From Geobacteraceae bacterium (lineage in GTDB: Bacteria; Desulfobacterota; Desulfuromonadia; Geobacterales; Pseudopelobacteraceae): a DNA stretch of 64,000 bases. Position numbers and translations under genes: made by a program. Each line of letters opens with the position of its first letter. Position 1 is the stretch's first letter. Positions 35,983 to 45,915 of the stretch are shown piece after piece. Below the pieces are notes generated by a model that searched no databases, was not told where the DNA came from, and was given only the letters and a program-made list of their open reading frames with translations. Where the stretch lies: the NCBI GenBank assembly GCA_021286935.1, contig JAJTBI010000005.1, forward strand, positions 1 to 64,000, given 5' to 3'.

Positions 35983-37038
35983 ATGATGATTTTAGAATCA
36001 CCCGAATCAGAAACATGGGCAACTGATATAGGCTTAAACGCTAAGATTTTGCGCGGACTCGTCATGTCGTCGCCGCTAGGCATACTGGCAGTTGACACAA
36101 AGGGTATTATCCGTTTGTGGAATAAGGCGGCTGAAAAGGTATCAGGCTGGCGGGAAGATGAAGTGATTGGGCAACCAATCAGAGTGCTTTCTGAAAAAGG
36201 AGGGAAAAAGTATGAAGAACTTCGAGAAAGGACACAAAAACTTGAGGTTTTTACCTCGCTTCCTATGCAGGCAACCAAAAAGGATGGCACTGCAATTCTG
36301 ATTAGTTACTCAACAGCACCGGTGCTCAATGCGGATGGGCGTGTTATTGGAGCCGTGGCAATTCTGTATGACATTACGGAAAAGATGGAGCTTGAAAACA
36401 ATTTAAAAATGCAGCTTGAGAAGCAGGCCAGGATCATTGATGAAACCGTGCATGCTTTGGCAACGGCAATTGAAAAGCGAGATCCCTACACGTTCGGACA
36501 TCAGCAGCGTGTTGCCCAGTTAGCCGGCGCAATTGCCATGGAAATGGGATGTTTTGACGAAGCAAGTATCAAGGGCATAATAACTGCTGCCAGTATTCAT
36601 GACATTGGCAAATTGTATGTGCCTGCAGAAATTTTAACTCGGCCGGGTAGGCTGACAAATATCGAGTTTGAGCTGATCAAGACGCATCCTCAGGCAGGAT
36701 ATGAGATCCTTCAGCAGATTGAATTTCCCTGGCCTATTGCCAGAATGGTTCAGCAACACCACGAACGTTTGGATGGTAGTGGTTATCCTGGCCAATTGGC
36801 TGGTGATGATATTCTTCTGGAGGCACGAATTATCGGTGTAGCCGATATGGTTGAGGCCATGTCGTCCCACCGTCCGTATCGTCCAGGAAAAGGACAGGAG
36901 CTTGCTCTAAGAGAAATCAAGCGTGCCAGCGGGAGTGCTTTTGATCCTCACATTGTCAATGCCTGCCTTGAAGTTTTCAGAAAGGGGTTTATGCTGAAAA
37001 ATAGTGATATTGTACCCTGCGGGACAGACAACGCTTAA
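35983..37038 (+). CDS. PAS/HD-GYP domain protein (probable c-di-GMP phosphodiesterase)
   Basis: A 351-residue soluble protein. A PAS domain (about 20-140: LVMSSPLGILAVDTKGIIRLWNKAAE) is followed by a short coiled coil and an HD-GYP domain. The domain has FGHQQRVAQLA, metal-site HDIGK near residue 207, and the defining HHERLDGSGYP near 265. HD-GYP enzymes hydrolyse c-di-GMP to GMP; the GYP motif is intact here. Together with the two diguanylate cyclases earlier in the window it adds to c-di-GMP signalling, but the genes are not adjacent. An ATG at the second codon is an equally possible start. Confidence 0.92.
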   Translation: MMILESPESETWATDIGLNAKILRGLVMSSPLGILAVDTKGIIRLWNKAAEKVSGWREDEVIGQPIRVLSEKGGKKYEELRERTQKLEVFTSLPMQATKKDGTAILISYSTAPVLNADGRVIGAVAILYDITEKMELENNLKMQLEKQARIIDETVHALATAIEKRDPYTFGHQQRVAQLAGAIAMEMGCFDEASIKGIITAASIHDIGKLYVPAEILTRPGRLTNIEFELIKTHPQAGYEILQQIEFPWPIARMVQQHHERLDGSGYPGQLAGDDILLEARIIGVADMVEAMSSHRPYRPGKGQELALREIKRASGSAFDPHIVNACLEVFRKGFMLKNSDIVPCGTDNA

Positions 37039-37073
37039 CAGAGCCCCTGCCTGTCACATAAAAGAGGAAACTC

Positions 37074-38147
37074 ATGACCGGACAACAGAAAAAATGGCTG
37101 CTGAGAGCTGCCGTACTCCTTGGGCTGACCGTAGCAGGCATTGTCGCCTGGCAGAAGATTGGCGGTAACGGCAAAGATCCCGGCATTGTCAGCGGTAACG
37201 GCCGCATTGAGGCGGTTGAGATCGATGTGAGTACCAAAGTAGCCGGACGGGTCAAGGATATCTTGGTCAGCGAAGGGGCGTTTGTCACCGCAGGTCAGGT
37301 TGTGGCGGTCATGGATACCGAGACCCTGGAGGCCCAATTATGGCAGGCCCGGGCGCAGTTGCAGCAGGCCCGGAGCGCGGTTGCCACGAACCAGAGCCAG
37401 CTTGCTCAGCGCCAAAGTGAAAAGGCGGCAGCCCTGGCTATGGTCAGCCAGCGGGAGGTTGAACTGGTCAAGGCCCGCCAGCATGCGCGTCGTTCTGCAG
37501 AACTGGTACAGGACCGGGCAATTGCAAAGCAGGATGCCGATGACGATGCAGCACTGCTGCGAAGTACTGAGGCGACGCTCCATGCGGCCCAGGCCCAGAG
37601 CGCAGCCGTTGATTCAACCATCACGGCAGCCAGAACCCAGATTGGTGGAGCACAATCAGCGGTGGAAGCCGCCCGGGCCAATGTCGAGCGGATTCAGGCC
37701 GAGCTGCGTGACAGTACCTTGAAGTCCCCACGCGACGGCCGGGTGCAGTACAAGGTGGCCCAGCTCGGTGAAGTGGTGGCGGCAGGCGGGCGTGTTTTAA
37801 GTCTGGTTGACTTAAGCGATGTCTATATGACCTTTTTCCTGCCCACCACCGAGGCAGGCAAGCTGGCTATGGGCAGCGAGGTGCGGCTGGTGCTGGATGC
37901 TGCTCCGCAGTATGTGATTCCGGCCAGGGTGTCGTTTGTTGCTGATGTGGCCCAGTTTACCCCCAAGACGGTGGAAACCGCCAGCGAGCGTGAGAAGCTG
38001 ATGTTCCGGGTGCGTGCCCGGATTCCGCCAGAGCTGCTGAAGAAACATATCACCCGGGTCAAGACCGGCCTGCCCGGCGTGGCCTGGGTACGGCTTGATG
38101 CCACCAAACCCTGGCCTGCCCGTCTGCAGATCAAACTGCCACAATGA
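37074..38147 (+). CDS. HlyD-family membrane fusion protein of an ABC exporter (YhiI-like)
   Basis: A 357-residue adaptor with one N-terminal membrane anchor (residues 8-25). The first lipoyl-like half is near 46-80 ([20 protein letters not shown]). A long Ala/Gln-rich coiled-coil hairpin follows, with the second lipoyl half at [17 protein letters not shown]. It overlaps the ABC gene by 4 bp (ATGA). The order matches E. coli yhiI-rbbA-yhhJ, so it is the periplasmic adaptor of that exporter type. An AGAGGAA ribosome site lies 5 bases before the ATG. Confidence 0.9.
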   Translation: MTGQQKKWLLRAAVLLGLTVAGIVAWQKIGGNGKDPGIVSGNGRIEAVEIDVSTKVAGRVKDILVSEGAFVTAGQVVAVMDTETLEAQLWQARAQLQQARSAVATNQSQLAQRQSEKAAALAMVSQREVELVKARQHARRSAELVQDRAIAKQDADDDAALLRSTEATLHAAQAQSAAVDSTITAARTQIGGAQSAVEAARANVERIQAELRDSTLKSPRDGRVQYKVAQLGEVVAAGGRVLSLVDLSDVYMTFFLPTTEAGKLAMGSEVRLVLDAAPQYVIPARVSFVADVAQFTPKTVETASEREKLMFRVRARIPPELLKKHITRVKTGLPGVAWVRLDATKPWPARLQIKLPQ

Positions 38148-40933
38148 GCGGAGCTGCCACACCAAGCAGGCATCTGCCTTTGCCGCCTGTAGCACGCCTG
38201 CAGGGGATCAGTCTGCGCTACGGCAAGACCGTGGCGTTGACAGAGATCAGCCTTGAACTGCCTGCCGGCTGTATGGTCGGTGTGATCGGTCCGGACGGCG
38301 TGGGTAAGTCCAGCCTCTTCTCTCTGATTGCCGGTTCACGGGCCATCCAGACCGGCCAGGCTGAGGTGCTGGGCGGCAGCATGGCTGACCGGCGGCACCG
38401 CCGGGAGATCTGCCCCCGGATCGCCTTTATGCCGCAGGGGTTGGGTAAAAACCTCTATCCAACCCTCTCCGTATTTGAAAATGTGGAGTTCTTTGCCCGG
38501 CTGTTCGGCCATGACCGCCGGGAGCGTGAACGTCGTATTGCCGAACTGCTGCAGGCCACCGGGCTGGCACCCTTTGCCAGCCGACCGGCCGGTAAGCTTT
38601 CTGGAGGGATGAAGCAGAAACTGGGGCTTTGTTGCGCCCTGATCCATGATCCCGACCTCTTGATCCTGGATGAACCCACCACCGGTGTTGATCCCCTGTC
38701 GCGCCGCCAGTTCTGGGAGCTGATTGACCGGATTCGAGCCGGTCGCAGCAGCATGAGTGTGCTGATTGCTACGGCCTACATGGAGGAGGCGGCCCGTTTT
38801 GACTGGCTGGTGGCCATGAATGCCGGACAGCTGCTTGCCACCGGCACACCACGGGAGCTGTTGGCCCAGACCAGCACCACAACGCTGGAAGAGGCGTTTA
38901 TTGCCCTGCTACCCCAGGTGCAGCGTGAGGGGTACCGGCCGGTCAGCATCCCGCCCCGGGAAGCGGGCAGTGACGGTAAGACCGCCATTGAGGCCCAGGG
39001 CCTGACGATGCGTTTTGGTGACTTTACCGCCGTTGACCAGGTCAGTTTTCGCATCGGCCAGGGCGAGATTTTTGGCTTTTTAGGTTCCAACGGCTGTGGC
39101 AAGACCACCACCATGAAGATGTTGACCGGACTGTTGCAGGCCAGCGCAGGCGAGGCATGGCTCTTTGGCCGTCCGGTGGACCCTCGTGATATTGAGACAC
39201 GCCGTCGGGTTGGTTACATGACCCAGTCCTTCTCGCTCTACAGTGAGCTGACGGTGCGTCAGAACCTGGTGCTGCACGCACGCCTCTTCAGCATGCCGGA
39301 AGCGGCGATTCCTGCCCGTGTTGCCGAGATGGCAGAGCGCTTTGGCCTGAATAGCGTGATGGAGAGCCTGCCAGACTCCCTGCCGCTGGGGCAGCGTCAA
39401 CGTCTTTCCCTGGCAGTGGCCGTGATCCATGGGCCTGAAATGCTGATCCTCGATGAACCGACCTCGGGGGTTGATCCCGTGGCCCGGGATGCCTTCTGGC
39501 AGATCATGATTGATCTGGCGCGCAGGGATAAGGTCACTATCTTCATCTCGACCCACTTCATGAACGAGGCAGCACGCTGTGACCGGATCTCACTGATGCA
39601 CGCCGGCCGGGTGCTGGTCAGTGACGCCCCGGCAGCACTGATCGCAGCACGCAAAACAGATACACTGGAAGAAGCGTTCATCAGTTATCTGGAAGAGGCA
39701 ACTGATATGGCAGCAACTGTCCCTGTCCAAGCCGTTGCTGAACCGCTTAATGTTGCTCCGCCAACCAGTTCTTCTCTCCCTGCTGTCCCAACAGCCCCCC
39801 CCAGCTTCTTCAGCCTGCAGCGCCTGCTCAGTTATGGCCGGCGTGAGGCGCTGGAACTTGTCCGCGATCCGATTCGCCTGACCCTGGCCCTGCTGGGGAG
39901 CGTGATCCTGATGTTTGTGATTGGCTATGGCATGACCATGGATGTCGAGAACCTGACCTTTGCAGGTCTTGACCGGGATCAGACGCCGCTCAGCCGGGAC
40001 TACCTGCTCAGTCTTGCCGGTTCGCGCTATTTTCGTGAGCGCCCAGCCCTTAAGGATTATGCCGAGCTGGATCAACGGATGCGATCCGGCGAGATCAGCC
40101 TTGCAATTGAAATTCCGCATGGTTTTGCCCGCGATCTACACCGCGGTTCTCCGGTTGCTATTGGTGCCTGGATTGACGGCGCAATGCCCCAGCGGGCCGA
40201 AACGATCCGTGGCTATGTGCTGGGAATGCATGCCCAGTGGCTGGCAGCCCTGGCCCGGGAAAAGCTCAACGCGTCGGCCACGGCCTCTGCAGCTGAGATC
40301 GCGATCCGCTATCGTTACAATCCTGATGTCAAGAGCCTGGTGGCCATGGTACCGGCGGTCATTCCGCTGCTTTTAATGCTGATTCCGGCCATGTTGAGTG
40401 CACTTTCGGTGGTGCGGGAGAAGGAGCTGGGCTCTATTGTCAATCTCTATGTTACGCCGGTCACCAAGCTGGAATTTCTGTTGGGCAAACAGCTTCCTTA
40501 TCTGGCGCTGGCCATGCTTAGCTTTCTGATGCTGACCCTGCAGGCGGTTTGTATCTTCGGAGTACCGCTTAAAGGGAGTTTTGCAGCACTGACAGCCGGT
40601 GCACTTTTGTATGTGATTGTGGCTACCGCCTTTGGCCTGGTTGTCTCCACCTTCATGCGCAGTCAGATAGCCGCCCTGTTTGGTACCGCCATCCTGACCC
40701 TCCTGCCGGCAGTACAGTTCTCCGGCCTGGTTCATCCCGTCTCCTCACTGGAAGGGGTTGGAGCAGTGATCGGCAGGTTTTATCCGACAACCTATTTTCT
40801 GATTATCGCACGGGGCACCTTTTCCAAGGGGCTTGGTTTTGCTGATCTCCAGGCGTCGTTTGTACCGCTGGCCTTGGCGGCACCCCTGTTGTTGGCCCTG
40901 GCCACAGCCTTACTCAGGAAGCAGGACCGCTAA
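38144..40933 (+). CDS. RbbA/YhiH-like tandem ABC ATPase fused to an ABC-2 permease
   Basis: A 929-residue fusion. The first ATPase (about 15-245) has GPDGVGKSS, signature LSGGMKQK and Walker [14 protein letters not shown]. The second (about 280-510) has GSNGCGKTT and [13 protein letters not shown], but a weaker signature, LPLGQRQRL. After a Pro/Ala-rich linker, residues ~555-929 form an ABC-2 permease with six membrane segments. This domain order is that of RbbA (named for ribosome association) and YhiH exporters. With the HlyD protein and a second permease it probably forms a tripartite drug or envelope-compound exporter. A ribosomal role cannot be judged from sequence. Confidence 0.92.
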   Translation: MSGAATPSRHLPLPPVARLQGISLRYGKTVALTEISLELPAGCMVGVIGPDGVGKSSLFSLIAGSRAIQTGQAEVLGGSMADRRHRREICPRIAFMPQGLGKNLYPTLSVFENVEFFARLFGHDRRERERRIAELLQATGLAPFASRPAGKLSGGMKQKLGLCCALIHDPDLLILDEPTTGVDPLSRRQFWELIDRIRAGRSSMSVLIATAYMEEAARFDWLVAMNAGQLLATGTPRELLAQTSTTTLEEAFIALLPQVQREGYRPVSIPPREAGSDGKTAIEAQGLTMRFGDFTAVDQVSFRIGQGEIFGFLGSNGCGKTTTMKMLTGLLQASAGEAWLFGRPVDPRDIETRRRVGYMTQSFSLYSELTVRQNLVLHARLFSMPEAAIPARVAEMAERFGLNSVMESLPDSLPLGQRQRLSLAVAVIHGPEMLILDEPTSGVDPVARDAFWQIMIDLARRDKVTIFISTHFMNEAARCDRISLMHAGRVLVSDAPAALIAARKTDTLEEAFISYLEEATDMAATVPVQAVAEPLNVAPPTSSSLPAVPTAPPSFFSLQRLLSYGRREALELVRDPIRLTLALLGSVILMFVIGYGMTMDVENLTFAGLDRDQTPLSRDYLLSLAGSRYFRERPALKDYAELDQRMRSGEISLAIEIPHGFARDLHRGSPVAIGAWIDGAMPQRAETIRGYVLGMHAQWLAALAREKLNASATASAAEIAIRYRYNPDVKSLVAMVPAVIPLLLMLIPAMLSALSVVREKELGSIVNLYVTPVTKLEFLLGKQLPYLALAMLSFLMLTLQAVCIFGVPLKGSFAALTAGALLYVIVATAFGLVVSTFMRSQIAALFGTAILTLLPAVQFSGLVHPVSSLEGVGAVIGRFYPTTYFLIIARGTFSKGLGFADLQASFVPLALAAPLLLALATALLRKQDR

Positions 40934-40934
40934 A

Positions 40935-42056
40935 ATGCGAGTTGCCAATATTCTACAGCTTGGTATCAAAGAACTGCGCAGTCTGCTGAGTGACCCCATT
41001 CTGTTGCTGTTGATCGTGTATGCCTTCAGCTTCGAGGTCTATTCCGCTGCCAAGGCCATGCCTGAAACCCTGCACAGGGCACCGATCGCCATTGTTGACG
41101 AGGATCGTTCGCAACTTTCGACCCGCATTGCCGATGCCTTTATTGCCCCGCATTTTGTCCCACCGTCCATGATCACGCGCACTGAAATGGACAGACGGAT
41201 GGATAGCGGTCTTGATACCTTTGCCATCAATATTCCTCCTAACTTTCAGCGGGATGTCCTGGCCGGACGCACACCCACTATTCAACTGAATGTGGATGCC
41301 ACCCGGATGAGCCAGGCCTTCACCGGCAGCGGTTATATCCAGTCTATCATCACCACTGAAACAAGCGCCTTTCTGCAAGGCTATCGAGCCGACACCGGCG
41401 CGACGGTTACGCTGAACCTGCGGGCACGCTTTAACCCGGAATTAAATCAATTTTGGTTTGGATCGGTCATGCAGGTTATCAACAGTGTCACCATGCTCTC
41501 CATTATTCTCACCGGCGCGGCCCTGATCCGCGAGCGGGAGCATGGCACAGTGGAACATCTGCTGGTAATGCCGGTTACCCCCTTTGAGATCATGGCCGGC
41601 AAGGTCTGGGCCATGGCACTGGTCGTGCTGACGACCACTGCCTGCTCACTGACCCTAGTTGTCCAGGGGCTGATCAGGGTGCCTATCGAAGGCTCTGTTG
41701 CGCTCTTTCTGGTTGGCACTGCCCTGCACCTGTTCGCCACCACCTCCCTTGGTATCTTTCTCGGCACGATCGCGCGCTCCATGCCGCAGTTCGGTCTGCT
41801 AATGATGCTGGTGCTGCTGCCGTTGCAAATCCTTTCAGGCAGCACCACGCCGCGAGAAAGCATGCCTGACGCTGTCCAGTGGATCATGCTGGCTGCACCG
41901 AACACCCATTTTGTGATGCTGGCCCAGGCCATCCTCTACCGTGGTGCAGGGATTACGGTGGTCTGGCCCCAGTTTGTCGCCCTGGGTTTGATCGGGGCCG
42001 TACTGTTTGTTCTCTCGCTGGCACGATTCCGCAAAACCATCACCACCATGGTCTAG
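40935..42056 (+). CDS. ABC-2 type permease (YhhJ-like)
   Basis: A 373-residue membrane protein with an N-terminal helix (DPILLLLIVYAFSFEVYSAA), a ~150-residue periplasmic loop, and five C-terminal helices. The permease hallmark EREHGTVEHLLVMPVTPFEIM is between the second and third helices. It pairs with the permease half of the RbbA-like protein. Its start is one base after the stop of that gene, with AGGA upstream. An in-frame upstream extension is a frame shadow of the preceding gene and is excluded. Last gene of the three-gene exporter operon. Confidence 0.92.
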   Translation: MRVANILQLGIKELRSLLSDPILLLLIVYAFSFEVYSAAKAMPETLHRAPIAIVDEDRSQLSTRIADAFIAPHFVPPSMITRTEMDRRMDSGLDTFAINIPPNFQRDVLAGRTPTIQLNVDATRMSQAFTGSGYIQSIITTETSAFLQGYRADTGATVTLNLRARFNPELNQFWFGSVMQVINSVTMLSIILTGAALIREREHGTVEHLLVMPVTPFEIMAGKVWAMALVVLTTTACSLTLVVQGLIRVPIEGSVALFLVGTALHLFATTSLGIFLGTIARSMPQFGLLMMLVLLPLQILSGSTTPRESMPDAVQWIMLAAPNTHFVMLAQAILYRGAGITVVWPQFVALGLIGAVLFVLSLARFRKTITTMV

Positions 42057-42092
42057 ACTGCTGCCCATCCTTCCCTTTTCTTGAATCTCCGT

Positions 42093-42121
42093 TTGCCGCC
42101 TGCCGAAAGATGCACTATACT
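42093..42121 (+). promoter_or_regulatory. Sigma70-like promoter of the CbiE/CbiT gene
   Basis: TTGCCG and TATACT are separated by 17 bp, about 35 bp before the start codon. No cobalamin riboswitch-like structure is present in the ~100-bp gap. Confidence 0.6.
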
Positions 42122-42156
42122 GCGCTCCACAGCAGGATAGTACGGGAGGAACAGCC

Positions 42157-43374
42157 ATGGCACAGAACACCATCTATCTGATCGGGGCCGGTATTGCCGG
42201 ATGCGAAGGTTTGAGCGCCAAGGCGCTGGAGGCAGTGGCATCGGCTGAAGTGCTGGTAGGGCGGCAACGTCACCTGGACCGGTTCCCTGATTTTCCAGGC
42301 CAGAAGATGGTGCTGGGTGAGCTGCCGCCGCTGCTGGCCTTTCTACAGTCCACCGACAAGCGGGTGGCGGTACTGGCATCTGGTGATCCCAACTTCTTTG
42401 GTACCGGACGCTTTCTGTTGCGCAACCTGCCTAAAGAGCGGCTTGAGATCTTTGCCAATGTCACCAGCATGCAGTACGCCTTTGCCCGGATCAAAGAGCC
42501 CTGGGATGATGCCATCTTCCTTTCACTGCAGGGGCGTGGCATGGGTGCCTCGATTGACAAGATTGTGGCAGCGGAAAAGGCCTGTATCCTGACTGATGAG
42601 GTGAATACACCGGCTGCCATCGCACGTGGGCTGTTGAATCGTGGCGCTGAAGGGTACGAGGCCTGGGTCTGTGAAGATCTGGGGATGCCTGGCGAGAAGT
42701 TTACCCGCACCGATGTGAAAGGGTTGCTGTCTCTCAAACATTCAGACCTGAATATCCTGATTCTGATCCGTACCTGGGAGCCAAACCTGGCCCAGTATCC
42801 GTTGATCGGCATTGATGATGATGAATTTGCCTCCTTTAAGAAGCTATTTACCCGCCAGGAGGTCCGTGCGGTAACCCTGGCCAAACTGAAGTTGCAGAAT
42901 GATCTGGTCTTGTGGGATATCGGTGCCGGTTCCGGCTCGGTTTCCATTGAGGCATCCAACCTGATTCCTAACGGCAAGCTGTTTGCGATAGAAAAAAACA
43001 GCCAGTACATCGCCTTCCTGAAGCAGAATCTGGACAAGTTCTGCGCCCGCAATGTCAAATTGGTGGAGGCCTACGCGCCGGACGGTCTGGATGATCTGCC
43101 TGATCCTGACCGGGTTTTTATCGGCGGAGCCGGTGGCAATCTCGAAGAGATCATCGAACAGGTTGACCGGCGGCTAAAGGGGGACGGACTGATCGTGATC
43201 AACGCCGTGACCCTGGATACCCTGACCAAGAGCATTGAGGCGCTTGAATACCACGGCTATCAGATTGAGGTGGTCTGTATCAACGTCTCCCGTACCAAAC
43301 CGCTGACTGAATTTAAACTGTTTGAAGCCCAGAATCCGGTGTACGTCATAAGTGCCTGGAAGCAGGCTGAATAA
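42157..43374 (+). CDS. cobL: Fused precorrin-6B/cobalt-precorrin C5,15-methyltransferase CbiE-CbiT
   Basis: A 405-residue bifunctional enzyme of corrin-ring synthesis. Residues 1-~205 are the CbiE methyltransferase (YLIGAGIAGCEGLS, ASGDPNFFGTG, TSMQYAFARI). Residues ~220-405 are the CbiT part, with the SAM-binding LWDIGAGSGSVSIEASN and VFIGGAGGNLEEI. The fusion adds methyl groups at C5 and C15 and decarboxylates the side chain on ring C. No other cobalamin gene is nearby and it has its own promoter, so it is separated from the main cob/cbi genes in this window. GGGAGGA lies 6 bases before the ATG. Confidence 0.93.
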   Translation: MAQNTIYLIGAGIAGCEGLSAKALEAVASAEVLVGRQRHLDRFPDFPGQKMVLGELPPLLAFLQSTDKRVAVLASGDPNFFGTGRFLLRNLPKERLEIFANVTSMQYAFARIKEPWDDAIFLSLQGRGMGASIDKIVAAEKACILTDEVNTPAAIARGLLNRGAEGYEAWVCEDLGMPGEKFTRTDVKGLLSLKHSDLNILILIRTWEPNLAQYPLIGIDDDEFASFKKLFTRQEVRAVTLAKLKLQNDLVLWDIGAGSGSVSIEASNLIPNGKLFAIEKNSQYIAFLKQNLDKFCARNVKLVEAYAPDGLDDLPDPDRVFIGGAGGNLEEIIEQVDRRLKGDGLIVINAVTLDTLTKSIEALEYHGYQIEVVCINVSRTKPLTEFKLFEAQNPVYVISAWKQAE

Positions 43375-43394
43375 ATCTATTGCTGGAGTTTTGC

Positions 43395-45032
43395 ATGCCT
43401 GACGCCTTGATTTCCCGTACTCCTTCTGCCTACGACTACCCGCTTTTGATCAAAAATCTGCTGTTCTGTCCAGTGGTTGATGCCCCTGACCAGGAGATTG
43501 TCTACCGCGGCCATCGTTTTACCTACCGCGATCTGCGGCAGCGGGTGGCCCGTCTGGCCAATGCTCTGACTGATCTTGGCGTCAAGCGCGGCGATACGGT
43601 GGCCGTAATGGACTGGGATTCCCATCGTTACCTGGAATGCTTCTTTGCCGTGCCGATGATCGGTGCGGTGCTGCACACCATCAATGTCAGGCTGTCACCG
43701 GAGCAGGTCCTCTATACCATTGACCATGCCGAAGATGACGTGCTGCTGGTCAACAGCGAGTTCCTGCCTATTCTGGAGCAGATCCGGGGCCGCATGGATA
43801 CGGTCAAAAACTTTGTGCTGCTGAACGATGAACCGGTTGTGCCTGAAAGCCATATTCCCTTTAGTGGTGAGTATGAGGCGTTGCTGGCAGCAGCCTCAGA
43901 TCAGTTTAACTTTGCTGATTTTGATGAAAATACACGTGCCACCACCTTCTATACCACCGGCACCACCGGCATGCCCAAAGGGGTCTACTTCAGCCATCGC
44001 CAACTGGTGCTGCACACCATGGGGGTGATGAGTGTACTGGCCAGCTCGGTTGACCACGGCGGTTTTCATCGGCAGGATGTCTATATGCCGATTACCCCGA
44101 TGTTCCACGTCCATGCCTGGGGCCTTCCCTACGTGGCGACCATGCTGGGGGTCAAGCAGGTCTATCCGGGACGTTATCTGCCGGACACTTTGCTGGAGCT
44201 GGTGGAAAAAGAGAAGGTTACCTTTTCCCACTGTGTCCCCACCATCCTGCATATGCTGCTGAAACATCCCCATGCCGGGCGGATGGACCTGTCCGGCTGG
44301 AAGGTGATCATCGGCGGCGCAGCCATGTCGCGGGCGTTGTGTCTTGATGCCCTGCAGCGGGGGATTGACCTCTTTACCGGCTACGGCATGTCCGAGACCT
44401 GCCCGATCCTGACCATCTCGCACCTGACGCCGGAGATGCTGGAGCTTTCTGCTGAAGAGCAGGCGGTTATCCGCTGCAAGACCGGTCGTTCCCTGCCGCT
44501 GGTGGATCTGAAGATTGTGGACAGTAGTCGTCAGGAACAGCCCTGCGACGGTAAGAGCGCAGGCGAGATCGTGGTGCGGGCTCCCTGGTTGAGCCAGGGC
44601 TACCTGAAGGATCACAAGGCTTCGGAGCGGCTTTGGGAGGGTGGCTACCTACACACCGGTGATGTTGCCGTGCGGGATGAGCTGGGCTATGTCAAGATTA
44701 CCGACCGGACCAAGGATGTGCTGAAGGTATCCGGCGAATGGGTCTCGTCACTGGAGCTGGAGGATATCATTGCCCATCATCCCGGCGTGGCCGAGGTGGC
44801 GGTGATCGGCCAGCCGGATGAAAAATGGGGTGAACGTCCCCTGGCCCTGGTGGTGGCCAAGCCGGAGGCGACAGTGACAGAGAAGGAACTGACCCATCTG
44901 GTGCGGGAATATGCCGACAAAGGGGTGGTTACCAAGCAGGTGGTGCTGCTGAAGGTCAAGCTGGTGGAGGCGATTGACAAGACCAGTGTGGGGAAGGTTA
45001 ACAAGGTGGCGCTGCGGGAGAAGTATTTGTAG
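43395..45032 (+). CDS. AMP-dependent fatty acyl-CoA synthetase
   Basis: A 545-residue ANL-superfamily ligase. It has the P-loop YTTGTTGMPKG at 186-196, the acyl pocket and A5 motif GYGMSETCP, the hinge motif HTGDVAVRDELGYVKITDR, and C-terminal catalytic lysine in TSVGKVNKVAL. Such enzymes activate medium- or long-chain fatty acids to CoA thioesters via an acyl-AMP; the chain length is not resolved. GGAG lies 8 bases before the ATG chosen. It follows the CbiE/CbiT gene after 20 bp, though the functions are unrelated. A full palindromic element begins about 15 bp after its stop. Confidence 0.92.
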   Translation: MPDALISRTPSAYDYPLLIKNLLFCPVVDAPDQEIVYRGHRFTYRDLRQRVARLANALTDLGVKRGDTVAVMDWDSHRYLECFFAVPMIGAVLHTINVRLSPEQVLYTIDHAEDDVLLVNSEFLPILEQIRGRMDTVKNFVLLNDEPVVPESHIPFSGEYEALLAAASDQFNFADFDENTRATTFYTTGTTGMPKGVYFSHRQLVLHTMGVMSVLASSVDHGGFHRQDVYMPITPMFHVHAWGLPYVATMLGVKQVYPGRYLPDTLLELVEKEKVTFSHCVPTILHMLLKHPHAGRMDLSGWKVIIGGAAMSRALCLDALQRGIDLFTGYGMSETCPILTISHLTPEMLELSAEEQAVIRCKTGRSLPLVDLKIVDSSRQEQPCDGKSAGEIVVRAPWLSQGYLKDHKASERLWEGGYLHTGDVAVRDELGYVKITDRTKDVLKVSGEWVSSLELEDIIAHHPGVAEVAVIGQPDEKWGERPLALVVAKPEATVTEKELTHLVREYADKGVVTKQVVLLKVKLVEAIDKTSVGKVNKVALREKYL

Positions 45033-45042
45033 TGCCGTTTCC

Positions 45043-45155
45043 ATTTCAGGGCGCTAGCTTCGTTGGCTCGTCTTCGGCTCCTCGACGTACTGCCGTGTAC
45101 GCCTGCGTCGCCGAATTCCTCGCCGCCTTGCTAGCATCCCTGAACTAAAACCGGA
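45043..45155. repeat. Palindromic intergenic element family A, full copy
   Basis: The outer arms TTCAGGG-GCTAGC and GCTAGC-AT-CCCTGAA are complementary. The central CGACGTACTGCCGTGTACGC forms the hairpin tip. It matches the element after typA and the short copy at the window start. One frame through it is open and reads AFVGSSS-like peptide, which is probably incidental. Confidence 0.85.
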
Positions 45156-45215
45156 CTGAAGGGACAATTGCGGTACACCTTCTTTTGTGGTAAGAGCGGT
45201 GTCAGGAGAGCAACC

Positions 45216-45542
45216 ATGGCTCACATATCCATCAGCGACATACAGCAATTTGCAACAGCCATGGGACGGGAGTTCGCACCTGAAAAGGTTATTCTGTTTG
45301 GCTCCTATGCCACTGGCAAGGCCAGTGCAGAGTCAGATGTTGATCTGCTGGTGATTATGCCGGGAGAGGTGTCCGGTGCGCGGGTTGCCGCTGACATCAT
45401 TACCCGCCTGAAGCCAACCTTGCCGGTTGAGCTGATTGTCCGTTCATCACGTCAGATGCGAGAACGTTTGGCCATGAATGACTTCTTTCTGCGTGAGATT
45501 GTTGCAACCGGGAAAGAGTTGTATGCAGCCCCTCACCTCTGA
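45216..45542 (+). CDS. MNT-type nucleotidyltransferase (putative antitoxin)
   Basis: A 108-residue minimal nucleotidyltransferase. The core motif GSYATGKASAESDVDLLV has G29-S30 and metal-binding D41 and D43. MNT proteins paired with HEPN partners act as antitoxins that adenylylate the HEPN toxin in characterised systems. CAGGAG lies 7 bases before the ATG; an upstream in-frame start is less likely. It overlaps the HEPN gene by 20 bp. A third catalytic Asp is not obvious in the expected strand (VELIVRSS has Glu). Confidence 0.88.
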   Translation: MAHISISDIQQFATAMGREFAPEKVILFGSYATGKASAESDVDLLVIMPGEVSGARVAADIITRLKPTLPVELIVRSSRQMRERLAMNDFFLREIVATGKELYAAPHL

Positions 45543-45897
45543 GTGGATTCAAAAGGCAGAGGGCGATCTGGCCACTGCCCGCCGTGAACTGCGGGCACGA
45601 ACTGCTCCCAACTATGATGCTGCCTGCTTTCATGCACAACAATGTGCAGAAAAGTATTTGAAGGCCCTACTGCAGGAAGCGGTAACCCCTTTTGGCAAGA
45701 CCCACAACCTTTCCCTCTTGCTTGATCTGCTTAAAGATCAGTATCCGGCCCTTGAATTGATCCGTCCGACACTGGCTATGCTCAGTGCCTATGCTGTTGA
45801 GTATCGTTATCCCGGTGAATCAGCGGATAAAACGGTGGCACGGCAGGCCGTAAAAATGGCAGAAGAGGTTAAACAGCTGGTTGCGGGATTTTTGTAG
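45523..45897 (+). CDS. HEPN domain protein (putative toxin or partner of MNT)
   Basis: A 124-residue all-helical protein. The HEPN core is recognisable in WIQKAEGDLATARREL, the central FHAQQCAEKYLKALL, and the KTHNLSLLLDLL helix. Members with RNase activity carry an R-x4-6-H motif; I cannot find one here (the late helices read RPTLAMLSAYAVEYRYPGE). Nuclease activity is thus doubtful and the protein may be a nucleic-acid-binding partner instead. It overlaps the nucleotidyltransferase gene and is convergent with rnj, with only 18 bp between the stops. Confidence 0.87.
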   Translation: MQPLTSEWIQKAEGDLATARRELRARTAPNYDAACFHAQQCAEKYLKALLQEAVTPFGKTHNLSLLLDLLKDQYPALELIRPTLAMLSAYAVEYRYPGESADKTVARQAVKMAEEVKQLVAGFL

Positions 45898-45915
45898 ATC
45901 TGAATTGAGTTACAC

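Noticed and set aside
38555-38580. TGGCAC...TTGCC sigma54-like promoter sequence
   Set aside because: It lies inside the first ATPase domain of the RbbA-like gene, with no start codon or operon boundary after it; spacing also differs from the consensus.
42057-42156. Cobalamin riboswitch upstream of the CbiE/CbiT gene
   Set aside because: The gap is only about 100 bp, is mostly occupied by a sigma70-like promoter, and lacks a recognisable B12-box.
42270-43058. A 262-codon minus-strand frame inside the CbiE/CbiT gene
   Set aside because: It is antisense to a clearly functional enzyme and rich in Ser/Arg, as expected of a shadow frame.
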